Below are positions 1-10,324 of a stretch of DNA of 64,000 nt, in pieces. Numbering within the stretch: position 1 is the first letter of the stretch; the number at the start of each line of letters is the position of its first letter. This stretch comes from Lampris incognitus (taxonomy: Eukaryota; Chordata; Actinopteri; Lampriformes; Lampridae): NCBI RefSeq assembly GCF_029633865.1, contig NC_079213.1, forward strand, positions 111,976,553 to 112,040,552, written 5' to 3'. The position numbers and the translations under genes are program-made. A model generated the notes under the pieces. That model was not told the DNA's origin. It worked only from the letters and a program-made list of their open reading frames with translations, and ran no database searches.

Positions 1-495
1 ACCTGTCCAGGGGTGGGATATGTTATATACAGTGGCACCACCTGTCCATGGGGTATGACATGTTATATACAGTGGCACCACCTGTCCAGGGGTATGACAT
101 GTTATATACAGTGGCACCACCTGTCCAGGGGTGGGATATGCTAGATACAGTGGCACCACCTGTCCAGGGGTGGGATATGTTATATACAGTGGCACCACCT
201 GTCCAGGGGTGGGATATGTTATATACAGTGGCACCACCTGTCCATGGGTGGGATATGTTATATACAGTGGCACCACCTGTCCAGGGGTGGGATATGTTAT
301 ATACAGTGGCACCACCTGTCCAGGGGTGGGATATGTTATATACAGTGGCACCACCTGTCCAGGGGTGGGATATGTTATATGCAGTGGCACCACCTGTCCA
401 TGGGTGGGATATGTTATATACAGTGGCACCACCTGTCCAGGGGTGGGATATGTTATATACAGTGGCACCACCTGTCCAGGGGTGGGATATGTTAG
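1..495. repeat. 39-bp minisatellite, about 12 copies
   Basis: A 39-bp unit (core GTGGCACCACCTGTCC, then AGGGGTGGGATATG and an AT-rich stretch) is repeated about 12.6 times with few differences, mostly an AGGG/ATGG swap. The array is cut by the window start, so its full length is unknown. The unit is divisible by three, which makes repetitive open frames on both strands; these are not genes. Bases 496-725 after it hold nothing recognisable apart from a short (CAT)n run near 650. Confidence 0.97.
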
Positions 496-727
496 GCAGC
501 AAGTGAGCAGTTCTTGAAGCTGGTGTGTTGGATGCAGAAGCATTCAGAAAAAGCCCACGTCAGCCTCATGAATCACAAGCTCCACGTTTGGATGATGACT
601 CGTCAGTGGGTCTAGAATTCTGAACTGAAGCTCGGCCCTTTGTTAGGTCATCATCATCATCATCAAGCCAACACATATTCAAAGGAAGGTCAGTGAGACT
701 AGAACTGTAAGCCTTCAGTAGTTGGGA

Positions 728-807
728 CTTGAAGTTGTCTATTTGTATTATTTGTAAAGCGCTCTGAGTGGCTGTCGCAGCTAGAAAAGCGCAATATAAA
801 ATGCAAC

Positions 808-860
<53 letters not shown>

Positions 861-861
861 G
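728..861 (+). mobile_element. LINE 3' tail with (TTGA)n
   Basis: A GTAAAGCGCTCTGAGTGGCT-type segment followed by AAAGCGCAATATAAAATGCA and a (TTGA)n run is typical of the 3' end of fish L2-like LINEs or of SINEs that share that tail. No coding part is attached, so this is a short, strongly 5'-truncated insertion. Confidence 0.6.
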
Positions 862-868
862 GGTTAGA

Positions 869-1188
869 CGCAGGAAAAATGGGCAAGCGTAAGGATCTGA
901 GCGACTTTGACAAGGGCCAGACTGTGGTGGCTGGACGACTGGGCTCTTTGGTAAGAAATACAACGAACAACGGCACAGTGGCCCAGTGGTCAGCGCGGTC
1001 GCCTCACAGCAAGAAGGTCCTGGGTTCGAGCCCCGGGGTAGTCCGACCTTGGGGGTCGTCCCGGGTCGTCGTCTGTGTGGAGTTTGCATGTTCTCCCCGT
1101 GTCTGCGTGGGTTTCCTCCGGGGGCTCCAGTTTCCTCCCACAGTCCAAAGACATGTAGGTCAGCTGAATCGGCTGTACTAAACTGCCC

Positions 1189-1235
<47 letters not shown>

Positions 1236-1911
1236 AGCTGTGTGATGGCCTGGCGGCCTGTCCAGGGTGTCTCCCCGCCTGCCGCCCAGTGCCTGCTGGG
1301 ATAGGCTCCAGCATCCCACGACCCCGGTTGGGATGAGCGGCTTGGCTAAGTGAGGAAATGGATGGGTGGATAGACGACTGGGTCAGAACGTCTCCAAAAC
1401 GGCAGGTCTTGTGGGGGTGTTGCCGGGATGCAGGGGTCAGTACCTACCGAAAGTGGGCCAAGGAAGGACAACCGGTGAGCCGGCGACAGGGTCGTGGGCG
1501 CCCAAGGCTCATGGATGCCCACGAGGTCATGCTGGCTATGACGGACAGGTGTCAGGACACACAGTGCATTGCAGCTTGCTGCGTATTGGGGCTGCATGGC
1601 TGCAGACCAGCCGAAGGACCCACGACGACCCCTGTATGGAAGAAGGTGGCCTGGTCCCCAGAGTCACGCTTTCCTTTACAACCTGTGGACGGCCGAGCAC
1701 GTGTGCGTCGTTGTCCCGGGGGAGCGGCGGCACCAGGGTGCACTATGGGAAGACGGCAACGCCGGTGGAGGCAGCGAGATGCTCTGGGCAACGTTCTGCT
1801 GGGAAACCCCGGGTCCTGGTCTTCATGTGGATGTTACCTTGACACACCTACCACCTAGCTAAACATTGTTGCAGACCAAGTACACCCCTTCATGGTAACG
1901 GTATTCCCTGA
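869..1911 (+). pseudogene. Tc1/mariner-like transposase, broken
   Basis: Two blocks, 869-943 and 1383-1911, carry a fish Tc1-like transposase in several frames. The first matches the N-terminus (MGKRKDLSDFDKGQ, then a helix-turn-helix start). The second holds SKTAGLVGV, WAKEGQPVSRRQG, KKVAWSPESRF and APGCTMGRRQ-like segments. The family is normally about 340 residues with a DDE catalytic triad. Here the first catalytic Asp, in the conserved W-S-D-E, reads W-S-P-E; a central part is deleted; and the sequence stops at a (TAA)n run before the other two catalytic residues. A SINE splits the reading frame. The copy is dead; whether a terminal inverted repeat survives upstream could not be seen. 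Confidence 0.85.
944..1372 (+). mobile_element. tRNA-headed SINE, copy 1, inside Tc1
   Basis: The head has an A-box-like GTGGCCCAGTGGTCAGCG and a B box GGTTCGAGCCC. The body is the widespread fish block TTTGCATGTTCTCCCCGTGT to CACAGTCCAAAGACATG, then (GT)n, and the tail ends in AAATGGATGGGTGGA. The direct repeat GACGACTGGG lies at 934-943 and 1373-1382, which fits a target-site duplication in the Tc1 sequence. About 29 unmatched bases precede the head. Six other copies or relatives lie in the window (near 3.0, 6.7, 8.1, 15.4, 27.5 and 61.7 kb). Confidence 0.85.
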
Positions 1912-1912
1912 T

Positions 1913-1943
<31 letters not shown>

Positions 1944-2033
1944 GTAATAATAATAATAATAATAATAGTAATAATAATAATAATAATAGTAATAATAATA
2001 ATAATAATAGTAATAGTAATAATAATAATAATA

Positions 2034-2064
<31 letters not shown>

Positions 2065-2135
2065 TAGTAATAATAATAATAATAATAGTAATAATAATAA
2101 TGATAATAATAATAATAGTAATAATAATAATAATA

Positions 2136-2171
<36 letters not shown>

Positions 2172-2182
2172 GTAATAATAAT
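1912..2182 (+). repeat. (TAA)n microsatellite with TAG variants
   Basis: About 90 trinucleotide units of TAA with regularly interspersed TAG. It begins exactly where the Tc1 transposase sequence ends, so expansion here may have replaced the rest of the transposon. Confidence 0.97.
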
Positions 2183-2234
2183 GGATTACATTTATCCTGA
2201 TTTTTTTTAAGGGGGGTGTTCCTCATCCGAGGCG

Positions 2235-2345
2235 AAGGTCTAAGGACGGGATGCTGTGTTGCTGTAAAGCCCCCTGAAGCAGCTTTGTAATTTGTGATAT
2301 CGGGCGATACAAACAAAGCTGACTTGACTCGACTTGACGGCAGCG
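2235..2345 (+). mobile_element. LINE-type 3' tail
   Basis: GCTGTAAAGCCCCCTGAAGC, then TTTGTGATATCGGGCGATAC and a degenerate TTGAC repeat, is the pattern of a LINE/SINE 3' end (stem-like region plus short 3' repeat). No coding sequence is attached. Bases 2346-2640 hold nothing recognisable. Confidence 0.5.
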
Positions 2346-2645
2346 GCCTCGGGAGGTTCCAGTGTTTTGGCTGATCGGTGTATTCAACACATGCATGATA
2401 CCACGTATGTACATAGGACTTCTTTGTGGCAGCGACGCCCAAGACTTACACACAGTGGATGGCGAGGAAGGAAGCCTGTGCAACACGTCACCGTTAATTA
2501 AAATATTGGTTTTTTACACTTGAATTATTTTTACTGTGTACACTGGAAGACGCACACGTCTGAAAGAATCAGCAATGGCAAATTTTCAGTGAGCTAAAAA
2601 TATGTTCAGTGGAGTATCGCATACATCTTAAACAATGTTAGAGGG

Positions 2646-2990
2646 TAATCACCCACCCATCCATCCATCCATCCGTCCATCCGTTCATCCGTCCATCCGT
2701 TCATCCGTCCATCCGTCCATCCGTCCATCCGTCCGTCCGTCCGTCCATCCGTCCATCCGTCCATCCGTCCATCCGTCCATCCGTCCATCCGCCCATCCGT
2801 CCGTCCATTCATCCATCCATCCATCCATCCATCCATCCATTCATCCATCCGTCCATCCATCCGTCCATCCACCCATCCGTCCATCCGTTCATCCATCCGT
2901 CCATCCGTCCATCCGTCCATCCACCCATCCGTCCATCCATTCATCCATCCATCCATCCATCCATCCATCCATCCATCCATCCATTATCCA
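2646..2990 (-). repeat. (CCAT/CCGT)n tetranucleotide array
   Basis: About 85 units of CCAT and CCGT. It continues directly from the 3' tail of the minus-strand SINE beside it; that family ends in TGGATGGATGG. This is therefore most simply an expanded SINE tail. Confidence 0.95.
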
Positions 2991-3305
2991 AGCCACTTAT
3001 CCCAATCGGGATCTTGGGATGCTGGAGCCTATCCCAGCAGTCTCTGGGCGGCAGGCGGGGAGACCCCCTGGACAGGCCGCCAGTCCATGACATGGCCGAC
3101 ACACACACACACCTAGGGACAGTTCAGTACGGCCGAGTCACCTGACCTACAGGTCTTTGGACTGTGGGGGGAAACCGGAGCCCCCCGGAGGAAACCCACA
3201 CAGACACGGGGAGAACATGCAAACTCCACACAGGAGACGACCCGGGACGACCCCCAAGGTTGGACTACCCCGGGGCTCGAACCCGGGACCTTCTTGCTGT
3301 GCGGG
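2991..3305 (-). mobile_element. tRNA-headed SINE, copy 2
   Basis: Reverse-strand copy of the same family: TTATCCAAGCCACTTATCCC (tail side), a (CA)n block, GGAGAACATGCAAACTCCAC, and the B box as GGGCTCGAACCC near 3275. The head is cut just after it, at about 3305. Confidence 0.88.
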
Positions 3306-3799
3306 TAATTAATGATATAAATAAATGATTTGTTGTCAAGTCTGGTGATTGCATTGTGGTATAAAATATTGACGAAGATAATCGAGCGATTACCTCTTGT
3401 GTAATTGTCATGTGTGTGTGTGTCGTTTTGCCGCTGTTGTGTAGCTGATTAAACAGCCGTAGCAGCATCCTATGACTGAATAGGTCACAATAAAAACCTC
3501 TGGTTCTCCATAAACAGCTTTCCTAGTTCCCTTTCCCATATCGGGTATATGTATGGCCCATATTGGTTATACCGTGACTCACTATACAGGTGGCCACACA
3601 GACGCTCGGCCCCGCCTCCCCTGAGCGCCAGCTGCTGGCAGCACGAGCCGTGACGTGGCTACAAACAAACCGGCAAAATAAATATGAGCGTTGTATCAGC
3701 TGTGGGAAGGTGGCGGCCTCGCCCAGCGCCGACCGACCGACCCTGCAGCGCCTCTGTCGGTGTAATTTGTTGCGTCTTCGTGTGAGGTTTTGGGGTTTT
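3306..3799. other. no gene recognised
   Basis: Mostly AT-rich sequence up to about 3540, then more GC-rich sequence with CCGACCGACCGACC near 3733. No exon, RNA gene or repeat family could be supported. Confidence 0.5.
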
Positions 3800-4930
3800 T
3801 TTTCGTCGACCTTTGTGGTCTGGTGGCTGGGAGAGCTGGCGTTGGGTCGGCTCAGAGCGCTTACGGCCCTTTCCGGAGCTGTAGCCGAGAGGGAACACCG
3901 AGGTGGGTTGGTGGTCTGGCGGGCTGGCAGTGGGCTGGCGGGCTGGCAGTGGGCTGGCGGGCTGGCGGTGTGGCGGTCTGGCGGGCTGCCGGTTTGGCGG
4001 GCTGGCGGTTTGGCGGGCTGGCGGTCTGGCGAGCTGGCGGTGGGCTGGCGGTGTGGCGGTCTGGCGGGCTGGCAGTGGTCTGGCGGGCTGGCAGTGGGCT
4101 GGCGGGCTGGCAGTGGGCTGGCGGGCTGGCGGTGTGGCGGTGTGGCGGGCTGCCGGTTTGGCGGGCTGGCGGTTTGGCGGGCTGGCGGTCTGGCGAGCTG
4201 GCGGTGGGCTGGCGGTGTGGCGGTCTGGCGGGCTGGTGGACTGGCGGTGTGGCGGGCTGGCGGTCTGGCAGGCTGGTGGTGGGCTGGCGGGCTGGTGGTC
4301 TGGCAGGCTGGCGGTCTGGCGGGCTGGTGGACTGGCGGTCTAGCGGGCTGGTGAGCTGGCGGTCTGGCGGGCTGGCGGTCTGGCGGGCTGGCAGGCTGGC
4401 GGTCTGGCGGGCTGGTGAGCTGGCGGTCTGGCGGACTGGCGGTCTGGCGGGCTGGCGGTCTGGTGGGCTGGCAGGCTGGCGGGCTGGCGGTCTGGCGGGC
4501 TGGTGAGCTGGCGGTCTGGCGGACTGGCGGGCTGGCGGTGGACTGTGCGGTATTTTTGTCTGCGGCCTCGTGCGGAGTGCGGGGGACGTGTGTCCGGGGC
4601 GTCTGGCTGGGACAGCTGGTGCTGGATCGGCTGGGAGAGCTCGGTCCACTTCGTCCCGTGGGCCCAGGAACCACGGCCCCTGCCTGGAGCTGTGCCCGGG
4701 GAGGAAACGCCGAGGGCGGTCTGGCGGAACGCGGAGGCGGGGCGGGGCGGGGCGGGCTCCGGCACTTCCGACAGTCCTCCTGGCTGGAGTCCGGTCTGGA
4801 CGGAGGACTCTGTTTGGCCTGCGTTGCAGGGGAACACTGTGTTGGTAACGCTTTGCTTTCTGTCTTCTCTCTCTCGAGATGTGTTTGGTGGTGTGGCTTT
4901 GGGGGAATGTTGGGTGTGTTTGTTGTGGTA
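3800..4930 (+). mobile_element. LINE 3'-UTR-like segment, split by an array
   Basis: Sequence at 4600-4930 (CTGGAGCTGTGCCCGGGGAG, CGAGGGCGGTCTGGCGG, ACTTCCGACAGTCCTCCTGG) closely matches the segment at 40,262-40,600, which ends like a non-LTR retrotransposon 3' end. A second, partial match lies at 3824-3935 (GGGAGAGCTGGCG, GGAGCTGTAGCCGAGAGG). The minisatellite lies between the two. No reading frame of a LINE protein is visible. GC boxes near 4738-4755 (GGGGCGGGGC repeats) are noted, but no promoter is claimed. Confidence 0.5.
3905..4545. repeat. GGCGGTCTGGCGGGCT-type minisatellite
   Basis: About 640 bases of variants of GGCGGTCTGGC and GGCGGGCTGGC (9-bp sub-units in a loose 16-18 bp higher order), strongly strand-asymmetric with G on the plus strand. 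Apparent proline-rich or tryptophan/glycine-rich frames are repeat artefacts. Confidence 0.95.
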
Positions 4931-5054
4931 TGACGGGGTGGTCTGAACAGCCTCCTCACGCCTGGCTTTGTGGTCAGGGTGTTACCGGGAGGTGTTGTGT
5001 AACCAGCTCTACTGTGCACAACACTCTCCAGGTACATGAACGGCCGGTTTCATA

Positions 5055-5540
5055 CTGCCCCTCCCTGTCTCTGCCCCCCCTGTCTCTGCCCCTCCCTGTC
5101 TCTGCCCCCTCCTGTATCTGCCCCTCCCTGTATCTGCCCCTCCCTGTCTCTGCCCCCCCTGTATCTGCCCCTCCCTGTATCTGCCCCTCCCTGTCTCTGC
5201 CCCTCCCTGTCTCTGCCCCTCCCTGTCTCTGCCCCCCCTGTCTCTGCCCCTCCCTGAATCTGCCCCTCCCTGTCTCTGCCCCTCCCTGTATCTGCCCCTC
5301 CCTGTCTCTGCCCCCCCTGTATCTGCCCCCCCCTGTCTCTGCCCCTCCCTGTCTCTGCCCCTCCCTGAATCTGCCCCTCCCTGTCTCTGCCCCTCCCTGT
5401 ATCTGCCCCCCCCTGTCTCTGCCCCCCCTGTATCTGCCCCTCCCTGTCTCTGCCCCCCCCCTGTATCTGCCCCCCCGTCTCTGCCCCTCCCTGTATCTGC
5501 CCCTCCCTGTCTCTGCCCCTCCCTGTCTCTGCCCCTCTGA
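5055..5540. repeat. 16-bp minisatellite, about 30 copies
   Basis: The unit is TGTCTCTGCCCCTCCC, with TGTATCTG and TGAATCTG variants and small changes in the C run. It is fully pyrimidine-rich on the plus strand. Confidence 0.97.
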
Positions 5541-5884
5541 CACGACTCTCTCTGCGTTAGGGGTGATCGTCTACATGACACGGTGAGGTCTGGCATACAT
5601 ACAGCGCCACCCAGTGGCAGCACACAGACATTACAGTGGTGTAACCGGCGCAAACGGGCCAACCTGCTCCACAAACCTGAAGGTGGATTTAAAGCACTGC
5701 CACACGTGTCTGAATAATTACTGTTACCGGTTTTATATCTTCTGTCCGCCGCTTCCTCTCTGATCCAGGCTGACAGGCGAGCGAGCAGATGGGGTTCGCT
5801 TTGTTCCAAAGGACACCACATAAACCAGAAGACGCCGGCGACCTGAGGGTACCCGGTTTACATACCACTACTGGTTCGGTAATC

Positions 5885-6133
5885 CCTGTTGGACACGGGC
5901 TGATTGATCTGTGTGCTACCGTGCCCTTGGGCAAGGCATTTCACCCTAGCGGACCCAGGCAGCGCTGGTCTACAGTTGATGTTGTGCTGCTCCCAGGAAA
6001 GGCCATTTAAATGCTACAACAAATGGACCAACGAGGTACAACTTCATTTGCAGACTCGGACCACAGTTGCCTCTTGTCCGTATGTACAAATGGAGAAACT
6101 GGTGCTTCGTAGTGTAAATGGAGTGAATTATAT

Positions 6134-6179
<46 letters not shown>

Positions 6180-6465
6180 TACATGATATATAGCGCTCTT
6201 CTAGCTGCAACAGCCACTCAAAGAGCTTTGCCATTTTTCAACCATACACACGCACACACACACACACACACACACATATCTATGGTGGCGTCGACCATAC
6301 AAGATAACGACCAGCTCACTGGGGACAGTTAGGATTTAGGCGTCTTGCTCAGGGACACCTCAGCATTTTTGCCAGGAGGAGGTGAGGCTCAAACCGGCAA
6401 CCCTGCGGTTACCAGACGACCGGTTCTACATCCTGAGCCACTGCCGCCCCAGTGTGTGCGTGTCT
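5885..6465. mobile_element. dispersed SINE/LINE-tail repeats with (CAAT)n
   Basis: At 5885-5960 a GTGCCCTTGGGCAAGGCATT motif is typical of fish tRNA-type dispersed repeats on the plus strand. At 6133-6178 there is (CAAT)n, followed by ATATAGCGCTCTTCTAGCTG, a (CA)n run and GAGGTGAGGCTCAAACCGGC, the pattern of a reverse-strand SINE with a LINE-like tail. Boundaries between the two are uncertain. Bases 5541-5884 hold nothing recognisable. Confidence 0.55.
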
Positions 6466-6499
6466 GTTTGTATGCATTTGTGTGTAACACATCTCACAA

Positions 6500-6890
6500 C
6501 TGGAGGGCAGCACAGTGCCGCAGTGGTCAGCGCGGTCGCCTCACAAAGAGAAGGTCCCGGGTTCGAGCCCCGGGGTAGTCCAACCTCGGGGGTCGTCCCG
6601 GGTCGTCCTGCGTGGAGTTTGCATGTTCTCCCCGTGTCTGTGTGGGTTTCCTCCGGGTGCTCCGGTTTCCTCCCACAGTCCAAAGACATGTAGGTCAGGT
6701 GACTCGGCCGTACTACATTGTCCCTATGTGTGTGTGTGTGTGTGTGCGTGTGTGGTATCAGCCCTGTGGGACAGTCAGGAGGCCTGTCCAGGGTGTCTCC
6801 CCACCCGCTGCCCAGTGACTGCTGGGATGGGCTCCAGCATCCCCGCGACCCTGAGAGCAGGATAAGCGGTACGGAAAATGGATGGACATC
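6500..6890 (+). mobile_element. tRNA-headed SINE, copy 3
   Basis: Head GTGCCGCAGTGGTCAGCGCG, B box GGTTCGAGCCC, the central CATGTTCTCCCCGTGTCTGT block, (TG)n near 6726-6750, and tail GAAAATGGATGGACA. Confidence 0.9.
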
Positions 6891-7496
6891 TTCTCACAAC
6901 TGACATTTAATGTCAGGCTGTCCTCGGTATCTCGGCAACAGGAGCTTCCTCGGGTTCCTGCTCACGGGTGACGCTCACACGAGAACGGGCTTGTTCACAA
7001 CCTGAGGCCAAGTAACGGCGTGACGGGACCGGCATCACGACAGGCCAACGGACCAGAGACGAGGCCGTCTTTACACAGACCAGAGCTGCTAAACGTCCCA
7101 TCTTTTGTGGGTCTCGTACCTACCGCCCGTCAGCACAGCGCCGCCCGAACGGCCGCCTGAGCTGTTTCCATTTCCCCGCTCAAAAACCCACCTGACCTCC
7201 ACCATCAAACCTCCAAACCGCAACTGCTTCCCTCTTTGTGTATGTGTGTAGGAGCGTGTGCGCGACATGTGTGTGCGTGTCTGTCTGTCAGTGTGTGTAT
7301 TCATATATCGTTGTGTATGCGTGTATAGCTTGGAAGAGATTATTCATCTGCCTAAAAGGATTAGCTAGCATTCCTGCTGGACCGACCCAGAACGGGCTCG
7401 ATCACTGGGAGGTAGCGGAGCTCACCAGCGCAGCAGCAAAAGCAAAACCCAAAATACTGCGTTGGAGAAAATCCAGAGGTTGTTGGACAATTAATA
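6891..7496. other. no gene recognised
   Basis: Mixed-composition sequence with a short TG-rich patch near 7235-7320. No exon with convincing splice sites or repeat family was identified. Confidence 0.4.
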
Positions 7497-7970
7497 ACAG
7501 AACAGAACAGAATAGAGCAGAATAGAACAGAATAGAGCCGAACAGAACAGAGCAGAATAGAGCAGAACAGAACAGAGCAGAATAGAGCAGAATAGAATAG
7601 AGCAGAATAGAGTAGAGCAGAATAGAATAGAGCAGAATAGAGCAGAATAGAATAGAACAGAATAGAATAGAGCAGAATAGAATAGAATAGAATAGAGCCG
7701 AACAGAGCAGAATAGAGCAGAACAGAACAGAGCAGAATAGAGCAGAATAGAATAGAATAGAGCAGAATAGAGCAGAATAGAATAGAACAGAACAGAATAG
7801 AATAGAGCAGAATAGAACTGAACAGAATAGAATAGAGCAGAATAGAACAGAGCAGAATAGAGCAGAACAGAGCAGAATAGAATAGAGCAGAATAGAATAG
7901 AGCAGAATAGAACAGAATAGAGCAGAATAGAACAGAATAGAGCAGAATAGAATAGAATAGAGCAGAATAG
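7497..7970. repeat. pentanucleotide array (AATAG/AACAG/AGCAG)
   Basis: About 95 five-base units of the form A-R-Y-A-G, mainly AATAG, AGCAG and AACAG. The plus strand carries only rare T and C interruptions of a purine-rich run. Confidence 0.95.
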
Positions 7971-7974
7971 ATGT

Positions 7975-8305
7975 TGTCATTGTACATACATACAATGAAA
8001 ACCATTCTCTGCATGTAGCCCATGCTAGCTGTGTAGCTAGCAGCAGCAGCAGGTGCAACGCCCAGGGACCGACTCCTGTTCTTCTTCCCATTGCCTTGCT
8101 CAGGGGCACAGGCAGGAGTATTAACCCTAGCATGCGTGTCTTATTGATGGTGGGAGGAAACCGGAGCACCCGGGGGAAACCCACCGCAGACACGGGGAGA
8201 ACATGCGAATGCCACACAGAAAGGATCTGGGACAGCCTGGGGTTCGAACCCAGGACCCTGTTGCTGTGAGGCGACAGTGCTGACTGACCACTGTCGCTAG
8301 AAAAC
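7975..8305 (-). mobile_element. SINE, second subfamily, copy 4
   Basis: Reverse-strand copy sharing the GGAGAACATGCGAATGCCAC block and the B box (GGGTTCGAACCC on the plus strand) with the main SINE family. Its 3' part differs: AGCTGTGTAGCTAGCAGC and GACTCCTGTTCTTCTTCCCA. The same 3' part is seen at 61,570-61,935, so these two form a subfamily. Confidence 0.8.
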
Positions 8306-8331
8306 CTAGCGAATCCCAGACTTACACTCAG

Positions 8332-8337
<6 letters not shown>

Positions 8338-8399
<62 letters not shown>

Positions 8400-8800
8400 C
8401 TGCTCTCACAGACTGTCACTGCAAGGCACAGACCACAACCATCACAGCACACAGATGGGGCAGATGGGGCAGAAAGAGGGAGAAGCAGGCAGGCAGTCAG
8501 AATCACAGACATACAGGCTGACCAGCAGACAGACAGACAGACAGACAGAAAGACAAGGCAGAAACACAGACAGGGTGGAACACAGACAGACACTCAGACT
8601 GACAGAGACTAAGACAGAAACCAGGCATAATGAAACACTGGGAGGTAGAGCAAAATACAGACCGACATACAGGCAAACATGGACAGACAAACATGGACAG
8701 ACAGTGGAGCACAGATGGACATGCAGACAGACGGGCAGACAGACAGACGGGCAGACAGACAGAAAGACAGGCGGATGGGTGAACTGAGAAACAAACAGAA
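8338..8800. repeat. (CA)n followed by (CAGA)n-rich tract
   Basis: A (CA)n run at 8338-8398 (about 30 units) is followed, from 8455, by a degenerate CAGA tetranucleotide tract with local perfect runs (for example 8525-8550). Confidence 0.9.
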
Positions 8801-9710
8801 GAACGAGTCACAACAGCCGAGGGTACTTTACATTGTTTGAGGTGGCAGCGCTGTGATGCTCCATCTTCACCTGTAGCGGCGCCGCTGAGCTGGTCCAGTA
8901 GGTTTCTGCCCCGCCACAGGCAGGGCAGCCCCTCAACCTTGGCGCTAGGTACTCGCTCTGTCCGTAGGTCTGCAGACCCGCCGCAGGACGGTTCTGCACA
9001 GCTGGGTCAGTTAGCTGGAGCTGGGAGGATATGGAGGCTCCAGAGAGGCTTTAGAAGGCAGATCGAAGTTGTGGCGGTAGCCCGTCATCCCCGGACTTCA
9101 GTCCTACCACCCGCCTTCAGAACTACAGGCAGCCCTACCACAAGGAGGTAGTCTCGGGGCCGGTCTCACACCGCTAAGTTACTCCTGTGATGACACTCTG
9201 CTGCCTCTCTCCGAGCCCAGCCTCTCCTCCTCGCTCTTCCCCTCCTCTGATCCCTGATCAGATTAATTCGTCCGCTCATGACCTCCCCTCGCAGTTACAT
9301 CACGACGCCGGCTGGACAGATGCACAGACAGGGTGGCTTGGTTGGAAGGCCGTCGGCAGGCGTTTCGATTACACCGACAGGTAAGGCACCAAACCGGAAG
9401 GTGGGACACCCGCGTCACGGCAGTAGGTCACGCTCTTGTGTCTCCCATCGCTCTTCGTCGCTCCTTTGTCAACCTGTCGCTCTGCCTCTCTGTCTTTCTG
9501 CCCCCTGAAATAGCCCCACCTCTGTAAAGTCTATTAGAGGCCTAAGGTAAGCCTCTTAGCCCAGACTCTTGCTCTCTTGCTGCACAGGAGTTTAGCAACA
9601 CGCCAGATGAGATCACGACAATCGCACACAGACACACAACTACAGCAGCACGAGGGGACAGCCCTGCGGTGGGGGCTGGGGCAGAAAGACATGGTAAGGG
9701 GACAGACAGA
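8801..9710. other. no gene recognised
   Basis: GC-rich near 8870-9150, with some open frame on both strands but no known domain. A possible exon around 8830-9000 on the minus strand could not be matched to any family. Confidence 0.35.
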
Positions 9711-9785
9711 CCGACAGACAGACAGACAGACAGACAGATAGATAGATAGATAGACAGATAGAGACAAAGAGAGACAGACGGATCG
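9711..9785. repeat. (CAGA)n/(TAGA)n microsatellite
   Basis: A short compound tetranucleotide run: CAGA units, then TAGA units. From 9786 to 10,324 nothing recognisable was found. Confidence 0.9.
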
Positions 9786-10324
9786 ATAGATGGAGAGGCA
9801 GCGCAGGGAGACAGTGGGCGCAGGAGAGAACAGGGAGCAAAGCGAGGAGAAAGAGGAGCTGGGTGAGGTGAGAGAGTAAATGTCAAGTCGTTCTGCTGTA
9901 GGGATCCAACAGGTCTGGGAGCTCAGGGGGCATCTCCTGTCTATCAATCCCCGGGCTTAATTAGATAAAGCTGATTAACCAGTTAAATGCTGGAAGAAAT
10001 CCTTACAGAGTCTGCCGGCCTATCTGCCCCCTGGCCGGCCGGACTTAAAGCCCTACACAAATTGTCGGTTCCTGGTTTAGGTGTGTGTGTTCGAGTGCGT
10101 TTCTCGCTTTACTCGCGGCACTCGGCATTTCCTTCACCCGGAGGACCCTACCTCGAGTCCAGCGGGTCTCAGTCAGGGCCTCGGGTCCTGCTGGTTTCCT
10201 GTACTGCCGGAGTTAAATGCATTCAATGGAGTTTTTGACCAATAGTGGCGCTGCAGAGCACAGTAAGAGAATCGGATCCCTGTGTTGTTTGCATCACGTG
10301 TTTTTCCAGGATGCGCACAAACAT

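Noticed and set aside
3523..5037. 504-codon proline/arginine-rich frame on the minus strand
   Set aside because: Mostly translation of the GGCGGTCTGGC minisatellite and its flanks; no homologous domain.
8830..9000. Possible minus-strand exon in GC-rich sequence
   Set aside because: An open frame of about 60 codons exists, but no protein family was recognised and splice sites are not convincing.
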